Shown in pieces: positions 56,201 through 64,000 of a stretch of 64,000 nucleotides of DNA. How positions within the stretch are numbered: the stretch's first letter is position 1; each line of letters opens with the position of its first letter. This DNA comes from Haemaphysalis longicornis (lineage: Eukaryota; Arthropoda; Arachnida; Ixodida; Ixodidae), in the NCBI GenBank assembly GCA_013339765.2, contig CM023451.1:148004763-148068762 (forward strand), read 5' to 3'. The notes under the pieces are model-generated. The model worked only from the letters and a program-made list of their open reading frames with translations. It was not told where the DNA came from and made no database searches. A program made the position numbers and the translations under genes.

Positions 56201-59200
56201 GAAGAAGGAGAAGGCCAATAACACGATGGAGGGATGAAATTCGAAACTTCAGGGGTAAACTGTGAACTCAAGCAGCGCAGGACAGGACCAGTTGGAGGTC
56301 AATGGGAGCGGCCTTCGTCCTGCAGTGGACGTGAGCGGGATGATGATGGGGGAATTCAGTGACACTGTTTGCCTTTGGTTTTAAGAAATGTGTGAAAGTC
56401 AGGGTTGTGGGCAACTTTACTTCCTCGCTTCCAGGCATGTTCGGGCAGGCTGCCGGCTTAGTGGGTGTCACCTTTGCTGGCTGTGACTGGACCTTCGCGT
56501 TTGCAATGCTGCTGGTTTCCTCAACATTTGGGGGTGCGTTGTACGGCAGCGACAATGTGCTGCAACTGGACATTGCCCCCAGAATTTGCTGGTGAGTCAG
56601 ACTAGCTGAATCCTTAACTGAAGTAACGCCTTTGGAATCCACTGCCTATTCGGCGTCAATGCTATTGCTGTGACCCTTGCGTTGCCGGAAGCGTTCCCTA
56701 ACCCTGATTGAGCTGGTGGAGCACTTGTGCCTTGCGAAACCAAGACATTTAAAGGCCAACTGCACTCAAAATTTTGACCTCTTGACAACACTATTTCCGT
56801 ATAGTCTGTCGAAAAAGAAAGCAAGATGCAAAATATAACAGCTGAAATGCATGTGTGAATGCTGCAAGTGGTCAGCAAAAATCAGTGATTTTGAAACCGA
56901 AATCGAGGAGGCAGCCATTAAAATGACGTTGCAGTCGGAAACAAATGGGTGAAGCGTTCGCAGCAGAGCTCGACCAGATCTCCAGCTGTGTGGCTGACCG
57001 GAGGAAAAAACCCCGAACGGCCAAAGCGTCACAGGTGTGTCATGGCTGTTTATGCGATCAGCCGGCAGGTGCAGCGTGGTCTGCGGCGGAGCTTTTTTAA
57101 ACGCTTCAGACTGATTAATGAGGCGTTTCACGGGGGCTACCACTCGTGTCCCAGTTGATTTGGTGGCACTTACTGTACATTAAAAATAAATTTGGTCGAG
57201 GTGAAATTTACTTTGAACATACAGTACATATCACCAAACCAACTGGGACGTGACTGGTAGTGCCATGGAATGCATTGTTAAACGGTTAGAGATGTTTAAA
57301 ATAGCTCCATCCCAGATGAAGCTGTACCTGCCGGCGGACCGCGAAAAATCCATGAAGCGGAAGTGACATGTTGGCCAGTCGGGGGCTTGGTCCTTTGGCT
57401 ATAGGGAGGCGAAGCTAAAGTTTGCCGGGCGAGGGAAGCGCTGCCCTCTCCCCTCCGGGGGAGTACGCCGGGCCGGCGGCCTATTCGGCGCGTGCTTTTT
57501 TCGCTGCGCGCGTGCTGCATTTCTCGCGCTAGGAAGAGGGCTGGGTAAAATTTTCTTTCGACTTATGAAAGCATACACATTAGCACGTGTCCAGCAAGTT
57601 CAGTTTACACGTAGAGTAGTTACTGAGTTCATTTTTGTCGACGTTTGTCTTGTCTGCTACAGACGCGCTGCCTGCTTCCCGCCGCTCGAACGGCAGACTG
57701 CCCCGACGATTTTAAGGGGGGAAACGCGTTGTTCGGCGGTCGTCGGTTGCTCTTTTCTTCTGCAAGGCGACAGCTGTTCAGCTGGTCACAGCGTACTTTT
57801 CTCTTGTTTGTTACTCCCTTCGCGTGCTCGCGCTTCTGACATCCGGACTTTCTGGACTGCAGAAACACTGACGCTTGCAAGAAATGTAAGATAAACGTGA
57901 TTGATTATGGTTAATAGGTTATTTCTTACTCTTGAAACAATCAGCTGCATCTTATAAAAACGCATTAGAAAGGCACACGCTAATAAGGGGTGCGCTGACA
58001 GCGCCGCATTTCCATTTTACTTGTCCTTGAAGAAATTTTTGTTTGCAATGTTTGTCACCCGCTTGGAGTACAAGTATGGGTTAGCGTGACAGTTCGCGGA
58101 AACAACAGAACAGCTTGTGGCGTATAACTTTTAATTACTATAATATACAGAATTTGATGTATACCTCTTCTAATTACCAGTATTGCTAATGTGGCAAAAA
58201 AGCGAACAACGCAGCAATCCCGTCCAGAACACAAGTCACAATGACAAGACGGACCAGAGCTACTACACCCAGGTAAATCGCTAGAAACTATTTTTTTTTA
58301 CCCATGCAAAATGTCAACCTAGATATGGACGACATGGACGATATCTAACGGCACCAGCTAAACAAATCCGAAGTTCATTTATTATAGCGGAAAACAATCA
58401 TTGGCAGCATGCATTAAAAAGTGTAGTAGGGGAGGAGGACTCGTTTAGAAACACTAGTTTGCATTTTCAAAGCCAGGTAATGTAGACATGAAAGCACACA
58501 GATACAAACAAAAAAGTGGTCAACTTATTTCACCTTTCGAACCGCAGTGATCCATGCTTACCGTCTATCCTTTTGGTGTGCTTTCGCGGGGAATATGCAG
58601 AATTTAACGAATGGGATCCTCTTCTTCGCCTTGTTACTGTCGTGGCAAGCTGACCATGCCAACAATATTGGGGGTTTGCTTCATTTCAGTTAATATTTTC
58701 CTTTCGGGCGCGTGAGGAGTGTTCCGTCGCCCTTGTACGTGTCGGCTTAAGTGGGCTCCCGCAGCAGGCGGTCGCTTTCTTAGCATTCGTGAGTAGGGGG
58801 CTGGATGCCTCAGGCGGTGCGGGAGACAGCGCGAGCTGCGCGTGCACTTGCCAGACGCGGAGGAGCGGGCCGGGAGGCGTCTCCTTCACAAGAGCACTCT
58901 TTATCCTGTGAAACCGCCGGGGCGCTCGGCCGTTCGAGCGGCGCGTAGCAGACGACGCGTCTCTAGCAGACGACAAGACATGCACCGGCAAAAATGGACC
59001 CAGTAGCTACTCTACGTGTAAACCGAACTTGCTGGACACGTGCTAATGTGTATGCTTTCATAAGTCGAAAGAAAATTTTATCCAGCCCTCTTCCTAGCGC
59101 GAGAAATGCAGCACGCGCGCAGCGAAAAAAGCACGTGCCGAATAGGCCGCCGCCCCGGCGTACTCCCCCTCCGGGGAGAGTGCAGCGCCACCCGGCGATC

Positions 59201-62200
59201 GTTCCGGAGCCTATAGCCAGGAGAACTGGTCGAGTACTGCTGGGTGTGCTCTACGAGAGCTGTTGCACGCACAGTGCTGTTGCGCACATGTTTGCTCCGG
59301 CTGTCTGGCCACTCGCTTGCCGGCTGCCATGGGGATGCCGGCTGCAACGTCACTTCAGCCGAGCCTAATGGCTGCGCTCTTGTTAGTGGTTTCAAAATCG
59401 CCAATCTTTTATGGTCATTTGCACCATGCATACACATATTTCAGCAGCTATATTTTGTATCTTTGCGCCATGCATACACATATTTCAGCTGCTGTATATG
59501 GTATCTTGCAGTGTCTTTTTGAGCAGGCTGTACAGAAATAGGATTTTAAAGAGGTCGAAATTTTCAGTGCAGTTGGCCTTTTTTGAATCGCTTAAAAAAA
59601 AGAAGGAAAATTTTTTTAATCACTTTGTACACTGATAGATGCATCGATCGCACTGGAGGAAAACAAGGGGTGGCTGTGTATCACTATAGACTAATATCAT
59701 AAACTATGTGAGCATGGACCTGCAGCTGTGAAAAAGTGGTGTAGTGGCAACTGCAGTCACGGAACATAGTGCAATGCGACTGGCATGCTTTGTCCTGGTG
59801 GGCAACAGCAATTTCAAGTACATCCTACATGTTTTAATAAAAGCATGCTAGTATATTTACTGCACAAAAAGATTGAAAAAAAACTAAGAAATGGGGTTCG
59901 GTCGGCACCAGAATCCCAGGACGCTCTCCGCCGAGTCTGTACACAAAGCAGCCGCGTCGGCAGATTGCCTCGAAAGCGCGTCATCCCTATTTCATATTTG
60001 CCGCGCTTTCGAGGCGCTTTTTTTTTTCAAAGAAAGTGCTACGAGTTGTGCCGTGCCTCCGCCAGATGGCACCACGGGTCCCGCGACCGAGAAAAGACGC
60101 AATGAAACATCCCCCTCGCGAGGGGCATGATCAAATGCAGAGCATTTCCGGGGGCGCACGACGTTAAGTAGTTTGCGTTACGTTAATGTTGTTGCACTTG
60201 TGGCAACTGCTGACGAGAGAGCACTCGTCAGCAGTAATTTGAATGAGTCAACGATATAAGGCGCGTTCGTAGAGTCCCATTCTGTGTCGGCTTTGTGGCG
60301 CAGTGGGTAGAGCATCATGTACAGTGCGTTCCGCCCGCAGGGTGGAGGGATCGAAACCTGGCGCCGGATAGTATTTTCTTTTTTATATAGTAGGGAGGGG
60401 TGCGGTGCGGACTACGGACGTCAACGCGGGTGACATCGTGAGTTACTGAAATGCTCTGCATTTAAAAGAAGATGACGAGAAATTTGCTCTGGTTGTGTTG
60501 TTTATTTTGCCCTTAGGTGCTGTTATGGGCCTAACGAACTGCATTTCGAACAGCGCGGGAATCTTTACACCCCTTGTGGTCGGCTATTTGACAGAAAACA
60601 ATGTAAGTAGGCATTTTGCATGCTTCATAAGTGGTGGCTGAAGGATTTTTCGAGGTTCCTTCACGTTTTGAATTGGGTTGTCCTGCTGCATTCTGACCAT
60701 GTGCACCATAGCGAGACAGTCTGGCACGATTTGGTTGACTTGTAAGTAAATTTAAATGTTGGCCTGCTGTCAAGTTGTTCACTTCATTGTGTTTTCTTTC
60801 ACCAATTTCGCTTTTGTCAGCATTAAGATAGTACTTTTATTAGCTTCATAGCTTACATGTGAGCATCAGTAGGCCTTTGCACTTCTTGTTTTTGTTCATC
60901 CTGAGATTTTTCTTGCTATAAGTGCTATGCTTGTTTAACAGCATTTGATCTGTGACATGTAAGTAAGGATTTCTTTCTCTTTTCTTCTTCTTTCTTTTTT
61001 CATTTTTTGATAAGCATTTTTTTTGGGAAGCCATGCAGATATCATTGGTAAGCACAAAATAAAAAGTAAGGGGAGAGAGAAAGTGTCACTTGAGCATCCT
61101 TGAACAGTTAAAAAATGTTTCCCTGACATTTATTTCTGCGAAAGGCCTAAGTAATTCACTCTCCAATTGTTTATGGTTCACGTTTGCTTTTGCGAAAACT
61201 GCGCAGCATTTTCGCTCATGAAGGTACAGTGGCGGAAAACCATGCAAAAGCTTGGATTTCACTCTTAAGCATGATGTGCGATGCAGCAAATGGAAAACTA
61301 ATTTTTTATTTGCGGGCAGCTTCTTGCCAATTAAGTAAACACTTTAAGTTGTTGCTGGTTCACGTAAAAGACGTAGCACAAACAAGACATCGTACGTGTC
61401 TCAAGGCCTTTTTTTTCCCCTCATCCATTGTCTCCTTTCCTTGCATTTCAATTTCGAGCAAACTAATACGTAGTTGTGCTGTGGAAGCGACACAACTTTA
61501 GCTTTTGGTTTTTCTTACATTGTACATACCCTCTTCAAGCTGTTGTTAGGGTTAAAGAGGAGCTTATGTCGAGCTTCCACATCAGCAATTACCAAACTTA
61601 CTGCAACTGGCCAGACAGTGCCGTTGTTTTGTGCATAGGAATCGTGCCAGGTACAGTTTAAAGCAGCCATGAAGAGAAAACACAAGTTTGGTTCATTCAA
61701 AAGATTGCCTTGTTAGAATCATACTGACACCACTTTTAACGTAAACTTCGCTCAGATAAGCTACATAATTAGGAAAAAAGGGAATGGCCATGCGACCCAC
61801 TACTAGCTCATTTCCTGCAACAGAACCTATGATGTCATACCAGAAAGCTCTGCGATTGGTGGAGGGCGGCAAAAGCAAACACAAATTAGGCAGAGCTTAT
61901 AAGCTTGCCGAACGAGCTATTTGCGCTTAAATTTGGGGCACATTCTTTTTAAAGCAATAAGAATGGTGAGACAAACAGTGGAAGTTACGAAATCACATGT
62001 AAGCATAGAAGTACCGATGCGTATGCTGCTGTTGGTACTGTGCGCACTATGCTTGGTTTAGCTGCACAGGACTGCAGGGCTTTGGGGTTGTTTCAGACTA
62101 CACTGGCCGATTGACGCAAGCGACGATGTCTTACGTGACCGTATTTGTCGAGCGAGCACCATGTTTCGAGAAACGATTGTCTCCATGAACAAAACAAGCC

Positions 62201-62811
62201 AGGTACAAATACGCTCACACCGAAGGCAGAAAACGGCTTGCCGCGGTGTGGGGGCGCCATCTAGGTTCACTAACGGTAAACAAGGCCCTGTGATGTCATT
62301 GCAGACGACGAAAATGCACGATTTAGCGGAAAATCAAAATTTTAACCTGAATTAAAAAATTTCTCAGTGAATAAAGCATCGTTTGCATTCGGACAAGCAC
62401 TGGGGGCACTATAAAACACAAAATCTTTCGAATAACACCAACTTGTGTTTTGTCTTCGTGGCTCCTTTAATGAGGTCGCCCCTGAATAGCGCAGCTTGTG
62501 TGGTCATGTGATGATACAGCATCATACTTGTGTTCATGCACCCCCGTGCTAGCATATACTAAGCGTAGGTGTTGTTTGAATGTGCTGCAGGAGAGCATTG
62601 CGCAGTGGAACAAGCCTTCTTCACGGCTGCCGGCCTGTGTATCCTGGGGGCAGTGGCCTTTCTCTTGCTGGGCACGGCCGAAGTCCAGCCCTGGGCGTGT
62701 CCGCCGCCTGTTGGATCCATCAACGACTCCTGCTCCCTCCTAGTCCCAGCTGATGAAGAAGCGGGAGCAAGCTGCCCACAAGACTCAAAGGGCATCGCGG
62801 AGAAGGCGTGA
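36061..62811 (+). CDS. SLC17/sialin-like MFS anion transporter (whole gene, 10 exons)
   Basis: Ten exons give about 517 residues, the usual SLC17 length, once three single-base problems (exons 2, 8, 10) are allowed for. It should be a 12-helix MFS carrier of organic or inorganic anions in vesicle, lysosome or plasma membrane. Family marks in order: SMRVNLSVTIIAMVNST (helix 1 and glycosylation loop), FFYGYIVTQIPAGWLSE (helix 2), LALRVLEGIAEGVTFPSMYA (helix 4, with the Arg and, seven residues on, the Glu kept in sialin and VGLUTs), ERKYI (cytoplasmic loop), FYTLLTELPSYL (helix 7), LDIAPR (helix 10-11 loop), GTAEVQPWA at the end. The VGLUT-specific His in helix 2 and Arg in helix 7 are absent (Leu and Ser by my alignment), arguing against a glutamate transporter. 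Substrate cannot be told. The ATG at 36061 is in phase with exon 2. Confidence 0.88.
36110..37363 (+). other. SLC17-like intron 1 (1.25 kb)
   Basis: Contains a tRNA-like B-box motif (GTGGGTTCGGTTCCCGC, 36476-36492), so possibly a degraded SINE, and a short self-complementary ACGACCGGCTATATAGCCGGTCGT palindrome at 36780-36803. Confidence 0.55.
37364..37574 (+). CDS. SLC17-like exon 2 (helix 1), in-frame stop near its end
   Basis: Acceptor CTCTCCTTTGCAG. Reads CRPQVRHLLCFMISTGLFLV then YSMRVNLSVTIIAMVNSTAM. In this frame TGA occurs at 37567-37569, just before the best donor ATCAG|GTGTAC (37575). One base more between about 37490 and 37566 would give a phase-0 end (AAMNQ) that joins DGEFLWDP of exon 3. 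Confidence 0.75.
37575..38747 (+). other. SLC17-like intron 2 (1.2 kb)
   Basis: No repeat family recognised. An alternative acceptor at 38707 (CCGTACTGCAG) would extend exon 3 by 40 bp. Confidence 0.55.
38748..38981 (+). CDS. SLC17-like exon 3 (helices 2-4)
   Basis: Acceptor CTCGAAATGCAG, donor GCCGAG|GTGAAT. Reads DGEFLWDPVMQGYVLNAFFY then GYIVTQIPAGWLSEV and ends ALRVLEGIAE. 234 bp, 78 codons, phase 0 out. The left edge is less certain than the right because the polypyrimidine tract is weak. Confidence 0.85.
39093..40181. mobile_element. TTAA-flanked inverted-repeat element, 1.09 kb, carrying a nested transposon
   Basis: Left TTAAAGGGGCCATGCAGACA and right (reverse complement) TTAAAGGGGCCATGCAGACA are the same; TIRs extend through AAA. 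Its internal sequence matches the element at 61658-62470 (shared TTCATTCAAAAGATTGCCT). Non-coding. Confidence 0.85.
39203..39377. mobile_element. Nested 175-bp Tigger/pogo-like MITE
   Basis: Left CAGTGGACTCCTGTTATAAC, right (reverse complement) CAGTAGACTCCCGTTAAGAC, then ACGAACTCG-type sequence on both. Inserted at a TA; the paralogous repeat at 61658-62470 shows the uninterrupted site CTACATAATTAGGAAAA. Confidence 0.9.
41231..41281. repeat. (AT)n microsatellite
   Basis: About 25 AT dinucleotides without interruption, in SLC17-like intron 3. A (CA)n tract lies 75 bp to the left. Confidence 0.95.
41983..42166 (+). CDS. SLC17-like exon 4 (helices 4-5)
   Basis: Acceptor GTGTGTGTGCAG, donor CACGG|GTGCGT. 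Reads GVTFPSMYALMARWAPVQER then TFLLTICGVGTLLGTIVTLP and PSVFYLT. 184 bp, phase 0 in, 1 out. GC-rich. Confidence 0.93.
42481..42854 (+). mobile_element. 372-bp inverted-terminal-repeat element, copy C
   Basis: Starts GGTATAGGTGGTATTCGTTG (from 42471) and ends CCTCGCCAGTGATTAC. Same length and body as copies A and B. Confidence 0.8.
43087..43735. mobile_element. MITE, AAAGGGGCACTGAAG ends
   Basis: Left TCAAAGGGGCACTGAAGTCA; right (reverse complement) TTAAAAGGAACACTGAAGGC. Related at its ends to 33653-34238. About 650 bp, non-coding. Confidence 0.65.
45494..45690 (+). mobile_element. tRNA-derived SINE, diverged, 5'-truncated
   Basis: B-box-like GTGGGTTCGATTC at 45517-45529, then CCCGATGGAGG and GACATTTTGGCGCACGTTTG, aligning with the SINEs at 17082-17337 and 19814-19979. 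Followed by a T-rich stretch. Confidence 0.65.
47080..47260 (+). mobile_element. Possible second SINE type
   Basis: Contains GCGGTGGTCCTGGGTTTGAA with TCTTGGACC, a B-box-like arrangement, then a unique body. No target duplication seen, so the call is tentative. Confidence 0.4.
50320..50453 (+). CDS. SLC17-like exon 5 (helix 6 and central loop)
   Basis: Acceptor TGTGCTTTTGCAG, donor CGCAAG|GTGGGG. Reads ILGCVWFLIWIFIASDKPEE then HKFISQEERKYIVESRNAKF and AIRK. 134 bp, phase 1 in, 0 out. Confidence 0.92.
50904..52299. mobile_element. Tigger/pogo-like non-autonomous element (1.4 kb) with nested fold-back
   Basis: Left TA then CAGTAAAAGCTTGTTGATTC; right (reverse complement) CAGTGAAAGCTCGCTGATTC, flanked by TA (50902-50903, 52300-52301). 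TIRs continue through GAACTT. No transposase open frame. Confidence 0.85.
51396..52029. repeat. Fold-back (long inverted repeat), arms about 290 bp, spacer about 50 bp
   Basis: The left arm (about 51396-51690) and right arm (about 51735-52029) are diverged reverse complements. Anchors are GGTCTGTAGCAGAAGTT at the inner end, GGTACCAGTGAACTGTG versus GTGCACAGTTCACTGGTACC, and GATGATGAAAAT at the outer part. The transcript of intron 5 would fold into a long hairpin. Confidence 0.85.
52819..52962 (+). CDS. SLC17-like exon 6 (helix 7)
   Basis: Acceptor CCGTTGTCTAG, donor CAAAAG|GTATGC. Reads RVPWASIVTSRAVWMCALIK then FCSAWSFYTLLTELPSYLSN and ILHFNIQK. 144 bp, phase 0 both sides. Confidence 0.93.
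53030..53850 (-). mobile_element. RTE-type LINE fragment (reverse transcriptase)
   Basis: Minus-strand pieces in three frames. 53840-53613 has VTTEEVRKALKEMQGTKH. 53541-53332 has SWKNANIILIHKKGDMKDLK and NYRRISLLSVVYKV. 53328 onward has LYIAFIDYEKAFDSIE and GVGQGDTISPMLFTA. These are RT blocks of the RTE/BovB-like group. Broken and truncated. Lies about 70 bp into SLC17-like intron 6. Confidence 0.9.
54206..54338 (+). CDS. SLC17-like exon 7 (helix 8)
   Basis: Acceptor TTCTTATATTTCAG, donor ACAATAG|GTATGT. Reads NGFLNAGVYISQAVVGLCSS then RIADYLRAKQILRVTNVRKL and FETI. 133 bp, phase 0 in, 1 out. Confidence 0.92.
54666..56350 (+). mobile_element. RTE-type LINE, both ends present, internally deleted
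   Basis: Plus strand. The N-terminal endonuclease start LTLAMFNAHTLSSKGSLVVL...SEVRRTGEGFVEF (54720-54850) and a further endonuclease piece (FTIVMVDFDAKVG, 55110) are followed abruptly by late RT: RFADDIVLLSETAEHLQTML (55426), YNQCILLVMTYGAETW (55780), then the C-terminal region to AAFVLQWT-like sequence. It ends in GATGATGATG at 56339-56348, the short microsatellite common at RTE 3' ends. The middle of the RT is missing. Confidence 0.9.
56435..56591 (+). CDS. SLC17-like exon 8 (helices 9-10), frame break at its end
   Basis: Acceptor TTCCTCGCTTCCAG, donor TTGCTG|GTGAGT. Reads MFGQAAGLVGVTFAGCDWTF then AFAMLLVSSTFGGALYGSDN and VLQLDIAPR. After APR the frame runs into ICW-stop. The family consensus is APR(Y/F)AG; removing one base from AGAATTTGCTG (56581-56591) restores it and gives the phase 1 needed by exon 9. 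Confidence 0.87.
56749..59584. mobile_element. Large fold-back element, 2.8 kb with arms over 600 bp
   Basis: Left end TTAAAGGCCAACTGCACTCA; right end (reverse complement) AAAAGGCCAACTGCACTGAA, continuing as AAATTT(T/C)GACCTC. The inverted match persists inward, for example GCATTTCTCGCGCTAGGAAG with AGGGCTGG at 57518-57546 versus its complement at 59083-59111, and the block around CTTATGAAAGCATACACATT. The centre (about 57700-58690) is unique. No open frame. GC-rich arms. Confidence 0.85.
57137..57260. repeat. Hairpin with about 42-bp arms inside the left fold-back arm
   Basis: CTACCACTCGTGTCCCAGTT...TTTGGTGG pairs with its complement ending AACTGGGACGTGACTGGTAG. The right fold-back arm lacks this hairpin, so it is probably a secondary insertion. 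Confidence 0.7.
59967..60015. repeat. Perfect 14-bp stem-loop
   Basis: GCCTCGAAAGCGCG (59967-59980) and CGCGCTTTCGAGGC (60002-60015) are exact inverted copies separated by 21 nt. Confidence 0.85.
60133..60463 (+). mobile_element. 331-bp element with 16-bp inverted ends enclosing a tRNA-like segment
   Basis: AAATGCAGAGCATTTC at 60133-60148 and GAAATGCTCTGCATTT at 60448-60463 are exact inverted copies. Inside, 60287-60370 reads like a tRNA-derived head: GTGGCGCAGTGGGTAGAGC (A-box-like) and GGATCGAAACC (B-box-like). Either a SINE between chance repeats or a DNA element that captured one. Confidence 0.55.
60517..60602 (+). CDS. SLC17-like exon 9 (helix 11)
   Basis: Acceptor TTTTGCCCTTAG, donor AACAAT|GTAAGT. 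Reads AVMGLTNCISNSAGIFTPLV then VGYLTENN. 86 bp, phase 1 in, 0 out. Confidence 0.92.
60603..62590 (+). other. SLC17-like intron 9 (2.0 kb)
   Basis: Contains the TTAA-flanked element at 61658-62470. 60603-61650 shows nothing beyond AT-rich sequence. Confidence 0.7.
61658..62470. mobile_element. TTAA-flanked inverted-repeat element, second copy without nested insertion
   Basis: Left TTAAAGCAGCCATGAAGAGA, right (reverse complement) TTAAAGGAGCCACGAAGACA. Body aligns with 39093-40181 over the first 100 bp almost base for base but has no 175-bp insert. Confidence 0.85.
62591..62811 (+). CDS. SLC17-like exon 10 (helix 12, C-terminus), frame break
   Basis: Acceptor GTGCTGCAG. Begins ESIAQWNK in the frame set by exon 9. 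The family-like continuation FFTAAGLCILGAVAFLLLGT then AEVQPWACPPPVGS is in another frame, ending in TGA at 62809-62811. One G more at AAGCC (62616-62620) gives NKAFFTAAG and unites them. The hydrophilic tail has Asp/Glu and ends IAEKA. Confidence 0.87.
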
Positions 62812-63300
62812 CGAAATTTGGCTTCCCTAGGAGGCTGGGAAGTGGTTGCAGGCCACAGACTAGTGTGGTGGCCTTCAGTATATAGTTTCCTGGGGGAGTC
62901 CTAAAGATGTGCCTTCTCCATGTGATAGACCCTAAGTGCGATTTCTCTGGCATCCGCGGGTCTGCCCCAAGGCGCACTGACAGGCGGGCTACATCGGCTG
63001 CACTTGACGTTGCATACACTCGAAGCTTCTTGTTTAGCTGGGCTGGGTAGAGTCGCCATTGTGTACACTGTGCTCTACTACCAACAACATTAGGCCCATC
63101 TTAAGCCACTGCCCGCGATATGCTAGTCGGCGGGCAACGGCATCGAAGGCACTTGTGCGACTCCAACGTGGAGGTCCTCTAGAACTTTCACATCTCCTTG
63201 GACCCTGGTGAAATCATGACGAGGCATGGGAACAAAAACTCTGCTTACTTTTCTTGCGGAAACAGGGCTAGAAGACGTCCTGTAAACCCTCTGAACGTAT
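62812..63300 (+). other. 3' flank / 3' UTR of the SLC17-like gene
   Basis: Must begin with its 3' UTR. No AATAAA close to the stop. The first good signal is ATTAAA at 63464-63469, inside LINE-like sequence, so the poly(A) site may be transposon-supplied. Confidence 0.35.
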
Positions 63301-63495
63301 ACATTTTGTATATGTGTACATCTCCCCTCCCCTCTCCCCACCCCCTTTATTTTTTCTTTTCTTTTTCTCTCTCTCTCTCTATTTTCCCCTGTCATGTCAC
63401 TGTATTTACCCCCATCTGGAGTAGCAAGCCCTACCATTAGTGGGGCTGACCTCTTCAGCTTTCATTAAAAGTTTTCTCTCTCTCTTTCTCTCCTT
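63300..63495 (+). mobile_element. LINE-like 3' tail with TC-rich end
   Basis: Pyrimidine-rich, with CATCTGGAGTAGCAAGCC, GGGGCTGACCTCTTCAGC, ATTAAA and a TC-rich tail (63473-63492). The arrangement resembles the 3' ends at 286-313 and 15834-15870. Confidence 0.5.
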
Positions 63496-64000
63496 TACCG
63501 CCATCCCTCCTTTGCACAGTTAACACCAAGGAGCTCATTCTGTTGGAAACTGAATGAGATGTACATCGAAGTTGGCTTTGAGTGAGTGATGATGCGGGTA
63601 TATGGGGAGAGCTAGCTGCAAGCCCCATGACATGACGTGATATAATTTGTAATGAAATAGTTATAATGATTGTGATATGACAATTTTCTTCCTGTATGGT
63701 TAAATCTCGTTATAATGAAAACAAAGGAGGCCATGATTCGTTCATTACAACGATTACTTTGTCATTGTCATAGCAAACATTTCTTTGCCCCAAGCAAATA
63801 ATAGCAGACGAAATAGCATCTCGCCAGACAAAAGTACTCAATAAAATTTCCGCGTTCCCCACTTACGTTGCATGCGGGAAACAAAAAGAAAGAAAAGAAA
63901 AAGACAAGCACCTACTTTATTGCAGTTGCAAACCAGCTCGTCTTTCTGACAGACTTTGCTGCAAAGAATGTCATGATCACGGGCATGCCCTACTCTTTGA
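63496..64000. other. Window edge, possible pogo-like end
   Basis: GGTTAAATCTCGTTATAATG at 63699-63718 and GATTCGTTCATTACAACGAT nearby resemble the ends of the Tigger/pogo-like elements in this window. The element, if real, runs off the edge. No gene. Confidence 0.35.

Noticed and set aside
36061..62811. SLC17-like locus as a pseudogene
   Set aside because: All splice sites and phases hold and each frame fault needs a single base, with a similar fault in the adjacent gene; consensus error is more likely. Not excluded without reads.
36061..62811. Vesicular glutamate transporter
   Set aside because: The VGLUT-specific His of helix 2 and Arg of helix 7 are replaced by Leu and Ser in my alignment, so a general sialin-like label is safer.
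1..64000. CRISPR array, phage or bacterial defence island
   Set aside because: No direct-repeat/spacer arrays, no dense short-spaced ORFs; introns, SINEs and LINEs show that the sequence is eukaryotic.

Overview
This is eukaryotic (arthropod) genomic DNA. Genes are split into short exons with GT-AG introns, intergenic DNA is AT-rich, and tRNA-derived SINEs, RTE-type and RNase H-bearing LINEs and many short inverted-repeat (MITE-like) elements are interspersed. The repeat style and protein sequences suggest a chelicerate, most likely a hard tick. That taxonomic call is inference. No operon, CRISPR array or prokaryotic system is present.

Two protein-coding genes can be assembled by hand, with splice phases matching at nearly every junction. 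(1) Minus strand, 35511 down to 12661: a 12-exon gene for a type I membrane cholinesterase-like adhesion protein, best matched to gliotactin (Gli). It has a signal peptide, an esterase fold whose nucleophile serine is replaced by glycine (GPGAG), one membrane segment, and a roughly 50-residue tail ending in a class I PDZ ligand (NTSV). (2) Plus strand, 36061 to 62811: a 10-exon SLC17/sialin-like MFS anion transporter of about 517 residues. The two start codons lie 549 bp apart, head to head, in a CpG-rich interval that probably acts as a bidirectional promoter.

Both genes carry apparent single-base reading-frame breaks while every splice site is intact: one in Gli exon 10, and three in the transporter (exons 2, 8 and 10). 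Each can be explained by one missing or extra base, mostly in a short homopolymer, so consensus errors are more likely than pseudogenisation.

Layout: 1-2340 holds an I-like LINE (minus). 2341-12660 has no recognised coding exon; it contains tandem repeats and TE fragments, and its right part is probably Gli 3' UTR. 12661-35511 is Gli with intronic TEs. 35512-36060 is the shared promoter interval. 36061-62811 is the transporter with intronic TEs. 62812-64000 is its 3' flank with a LINE tail and the start of another DNA-transposon end.

The most unusual points are a SINE whose target duplication copied the Gli exon 9 splice donor; a 372-bp inverted-terminal-repeat family present three times; a nested transposon whose pre-insertion site survives in a paralogous repeat copy; two large fold-back elements in transporter introns; and an hAT-like element with a perfect 8-bp target duplication. 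I do not see a clearly new multi-gene system.
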